From CAJQGY01 sp964417685 (lineage in GTDB: Bacteria; Pseudomonadota; Gammaproteobacteria; Magnimaribacterales; D2472): a stretch of DNA of 64,000 nt. Where the stretch lies: contig CAYQIT010000004.1 of the NCBI GenBank assembly GCA_964417685.1, positions 3,562 through 67,561 of the forward strand, read 5' to 3'. The notes beneath the pieces are model-generated. The model ran no database searches. It was not told where the DNA came from and saw only the letters and a program-made list of their open reading frames with translations. Position 1 is the stretch's first letter; each line of letters starts with the position of its first letter. The position numbers were made by a program, and so were the translations under genes. Positions 62,901 through 64,000 of the stretch are shown in pieces.

Positions 62901-62951
62901 GTTGCCTTTGGCGGAAATACTGAACTGCTTAATTTACAATCTGAAGAATGA
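59901..62951 (+). CDS. putA: Bifunctional proline dehydrogenase / glutamate-semialdehyde dehydrogenase, short form
   Basis: Oxidises proline to glutamate in two steps: an FAD PRODH domain (about 100-430, with SIKLSALYPRYE and RLVKGAYWDYE) and an NAD aldehyde dehydrogenase domain (about 520-1000; VAFTGSTKTAKHI, AETGGLNCMIVDSS, catalytic C806 in NSAGQRCSALRVL, FGGEGLSGTG). At 1016 residues it lacks the N-terminal ribbon-helix-helix repressor of the 1320-residue enterobacterial PutA, so it does not self-regulate that way. It lies between tyrS and the M23 gene. Confidence 0.95.
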   Translation: MPLYENKFQAEADLVEALISNSNFISNSKIIDNAKKIIDACREAKSERTMLDAFLSEYGLSNNEGVALMCLAESVLRIPDKSTRDLMISEKLSEGNWIDHLNQADSIFVNASTWGLLLAGRMVKPSELSNNNPAKFIGNLISKSGEMPIRNAVLAAMHILSKEFVMGRDFDDVLKSQNLKENLHSFDMLGEAARTQEQAEKYFQSYFDAINSVSDINKDTGNKNGVSIKLSALYPRYETRKIERVKLHLSKKLTALIHEAMDKNVEITIDAEEQDRLSLSIEIIGDILLSDKVKDWEDIGIAVQAYGKRALDVIEWAESLLKKRSSMHIRLVKGAYWDYEIKNSQVSGHKGYSVFTKKAHTDISYLACAEKILSIEGISAKFASHNAHTIAAINEMAKGKGKEFEYQRLYGMGELLYKKADEVFSSNYKTSIYAPIGKYKDLLPYLVRRLLENGANSSFINRLLDPETDSLWLADSPVKKISEETKEIPLPKNIFSDRKNSMGMDLSEASVLEEINNKLSNFDDNKIIVESIYSSRISKAAESHSAYSLATNREIGKVTFDSSDDIEAAFSCYKPSEWGSTCVTERADILNNIASSLEDNPYEVLYYLIHEAGKHIEDAVDEIREAVDFLRYYSIEAIKLQKMPAMLNGPTGEENIFTYRPRGRFLCISPWNFPVAILVGQISAALATGNDVVSKPSEHTPILASLIVKLFHKHGVPEDTLELVLGDGSQGNALTKSNGLKGVAFTGSTKTAKHIQASLSENQEEMITFIAETGGLNCMIVDSSALLEQVTDDVIRSAFNSAGQRCSALRVLLVQDEIYPELKRMITGAMSVLDIGPTDNFNNDIGPIISKDAFDGLNDYINSAKENNLEVYQSPSNTERNYIPATLIDINSLDEIKSEKFGPILHIMKFKSAEIKNVIHNINKLNYGLTLGIHTRVESRADEISKTANIGNVYINRDMVGAVVGVQPFGGEGLSGTGCKAGGPNYLSQFVNEQVVSKNTVAFGGNTELLNLQSEE

Positions 62952-64000
62952 TAGGTTTTAAAAAAGTGCCAACAAAGTTGGTTTTATTTGTATTTATATC
63001 CTTGGTGGTACTCATACTATTGCTCTATCTCGATTTAAGCACAGATCAGCCCCCTCCAGAGGAAGAGATTTTATTTACTGAAGAAGTTAAGGCTTCGCCT
63101 GAGGCTGTGCAAACACAAAAAACTCATACAGTTAAAGATGGTGAAATTCTATCAATCATATTGGAAGATTTTGATATTTCACTAAATACGCAATATAAAA
63201 TCTACAGCCTAAAGAACTCAAGCTTGGTAACTGATATTAGGCCTGGAAATAAAATTGTCTTTAGTTATTTAGGCAGTGAATTAGAGAGTATAGAGATTGA
63301 AAAAGATAAGCTCAATTCAGTGTTTGTGAGCATAGAAGATTCGGTAACTATTAAAAAGCTAAGAAAGGAAGCTGAGCTAATACAGTCTTATGCCGGAGGC
63401 ACAATATCGAAGTCTTTTTACGAGGATGCAATTGCAGCAGGAATGCCTGATAGCATTATTATGGATTTCGCTTATATTTTTGGCTGGGATATAGATTTTG
63501 TATTCGATATAAGAGATGGCGATAATTTTGCTGTAATTTATGAAACTCCATATTCAATGGGGGAGCCTATACAAAGTGGCGATATTTTAATGGCAAAGTT
63601 TATCAATCAGGGCAAAGAATATGTTGCCAATCGATATATAAATGAAAATGGCGATAAAGGATACTTTGATGCAGAGGGTAATAATATGCAAAAAGCTTTC
63701 TTAAGAGCGCCTCTAGAATTCTCTTACATTAGCTCTCACTTCAATCCAAATAGAATACACCCAGTTCTTCATACCATAAGAGCACACAATGGAGTTGACT
63801 ATGCTGCTCCAAGAGGCTCCCCTGTAAGGGCAACCGGATCTGGTATCGTTGAGTTTGTTGGTGTAAAAAATGGGTGTGGTAAGGAAATAGTATTAAGACA
63901 TACAAATGACTACTCAACTCGTTATTGTCACCTAAATGGCTATGCAAAAACTATAAAAAAGGGCAAGAAAGTATCTCAAGGAGATGTGATTGGTTTTGTT
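62948..64000 (+). CDS. M23-family peptidoglycan endopeptidase, MepM-like (truncated by window edge)
   Basis: The first 351 codons of a LytM-type metalloendopeptidase. An N-terminal membrane helix (about 9-27), a LysM-like or OapA-like region (THTVKDGEILSIILEDF), then a long linker, and the M23 domain start: SSHFNPNRIHPVLHTIRAHNGVDY, with the zinc ligands H280 and D284, and CHLNGYAKTIKKGKKVSQGD further on. The remaining HxH motif lies past 64000. The ATG overlaps the putA stop by four bases (ATGA). Confidence 0.9.
   Translation, partial: MIGFKKVPTKLVLFVFISLVVLILLLYLDLSTDQPPPEEEILFTEEVKASPEAVQTQKTHTVKDGEILSIILEDFDISLNTQYKIYSLKNSSLVTDIRPGNKIVFSYLGSELESIEIEKDKLNSVFVSIEDSVTIKKLRKEAELIQSYAGGTISKSFYEDAIAAGMPDSIIMDFAYIFGWDIDFVFDIRDGDNFAVIYETPYSMGEPIQSGDILMAKFINQGKEYVANRYINENGDKGYFDAEGNNMQKAFLRAPLEFSYISSHFNPNRIHPVLHTIRAHNGVDYAAPRGSPVRATGSGIVEFVGVKNGCGKEIVLRHTNDYSTRYCHLNGYAKTIKKGKKVSQGDVIGFV

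Noticed and set aside
63741..63947. 68-residue minus-strand open frame in the M23 gene
   Set aside because: Antisense to the conserved peptidase domain; explained by codon bias.

Overview
The window is an AT-rich, very compact bacterial chromosome segment. Most neighbouring genes abut or overlap by 1-14 bases, no gene-free stretch exceeds 300 bases, and no phage, IS element or CRISPR array is visible. The gene content and gene orders are gammaproteobacterial: dsbD remnant-aroQ-accB-accC, lptE-holA, the rsfS-to-dacA cell-wall cluster, and tyrS beside an M23 peptidase. A green-type proteorhodopsin, TonB-dependent thiamine scavenging, several glutathione transferases and streamlining suggest a marine surface-ocean lineage such as SAR86. 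That taxonomic placement is inference.

Layout: 1-5964 (minus) holds rho, trxA, hemB, ilvD, a YejF-like double ATPase and an esterase. 6017-12550 (plus) is one long run: a stand-alone N-terminal DsbD domain, aroQ, accB, accC, leuS, lptE and holA. 12540-19289 (minus) is the peptidoglycan cluster: class IV aminotransferase, dacA, mltB with a nested LysM, mrdB, mrdA, rlmH and rsfS. Next come a small membrane protein, a LON-domain protein with mpl, a PPi-type phosphofructokinase, a DUF2244 protein, argD, parC/parE, tolC, mutM and coaD.

31645-35982 is a redox and light region. oxyR diverges from a rubrerythrin / Fe-S oxidoreductase / DUF3501 operon, and the space between them carries a Fur-like palindrome and an excellent OxyR site. 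Proteorhodopsin follows, with its own promoter, a leader palindrome and a strong terminator. 36883-47136 is a tight 11-gene operon: acyl-CoA dehydrogenase, sulfatase, DsbA/GST-kappa protein, haloalkane dehalogenase, three GST-fold proteins, DUF1330, DUF2855, SDR and a nitronate monooxygenase-like flavoprotein. It looks like an uncharacterised glutathione-dependent catabolic or detoxification pathway and is the best candidate here for an undescribed system.

47133-50649 (minus) is a thiamine-acquisition operon (TPP riboswitch, TonB receptor, PnuT-like transporter, small-molecule kinase). 50770-54494 holds a MATE exporter, a PepSY membrane protein and a CsoR-type metal operon whose operator overlaps the first start codon. 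The right end has a YugP-like peptidase, tRNA-Ile(GAU), a membrane protein, a lipoprotein prolyl oligopeptidase, an FKBP lipoprotein, tyrS, a short putA and the start of an M23 peptidase that runs off the window.
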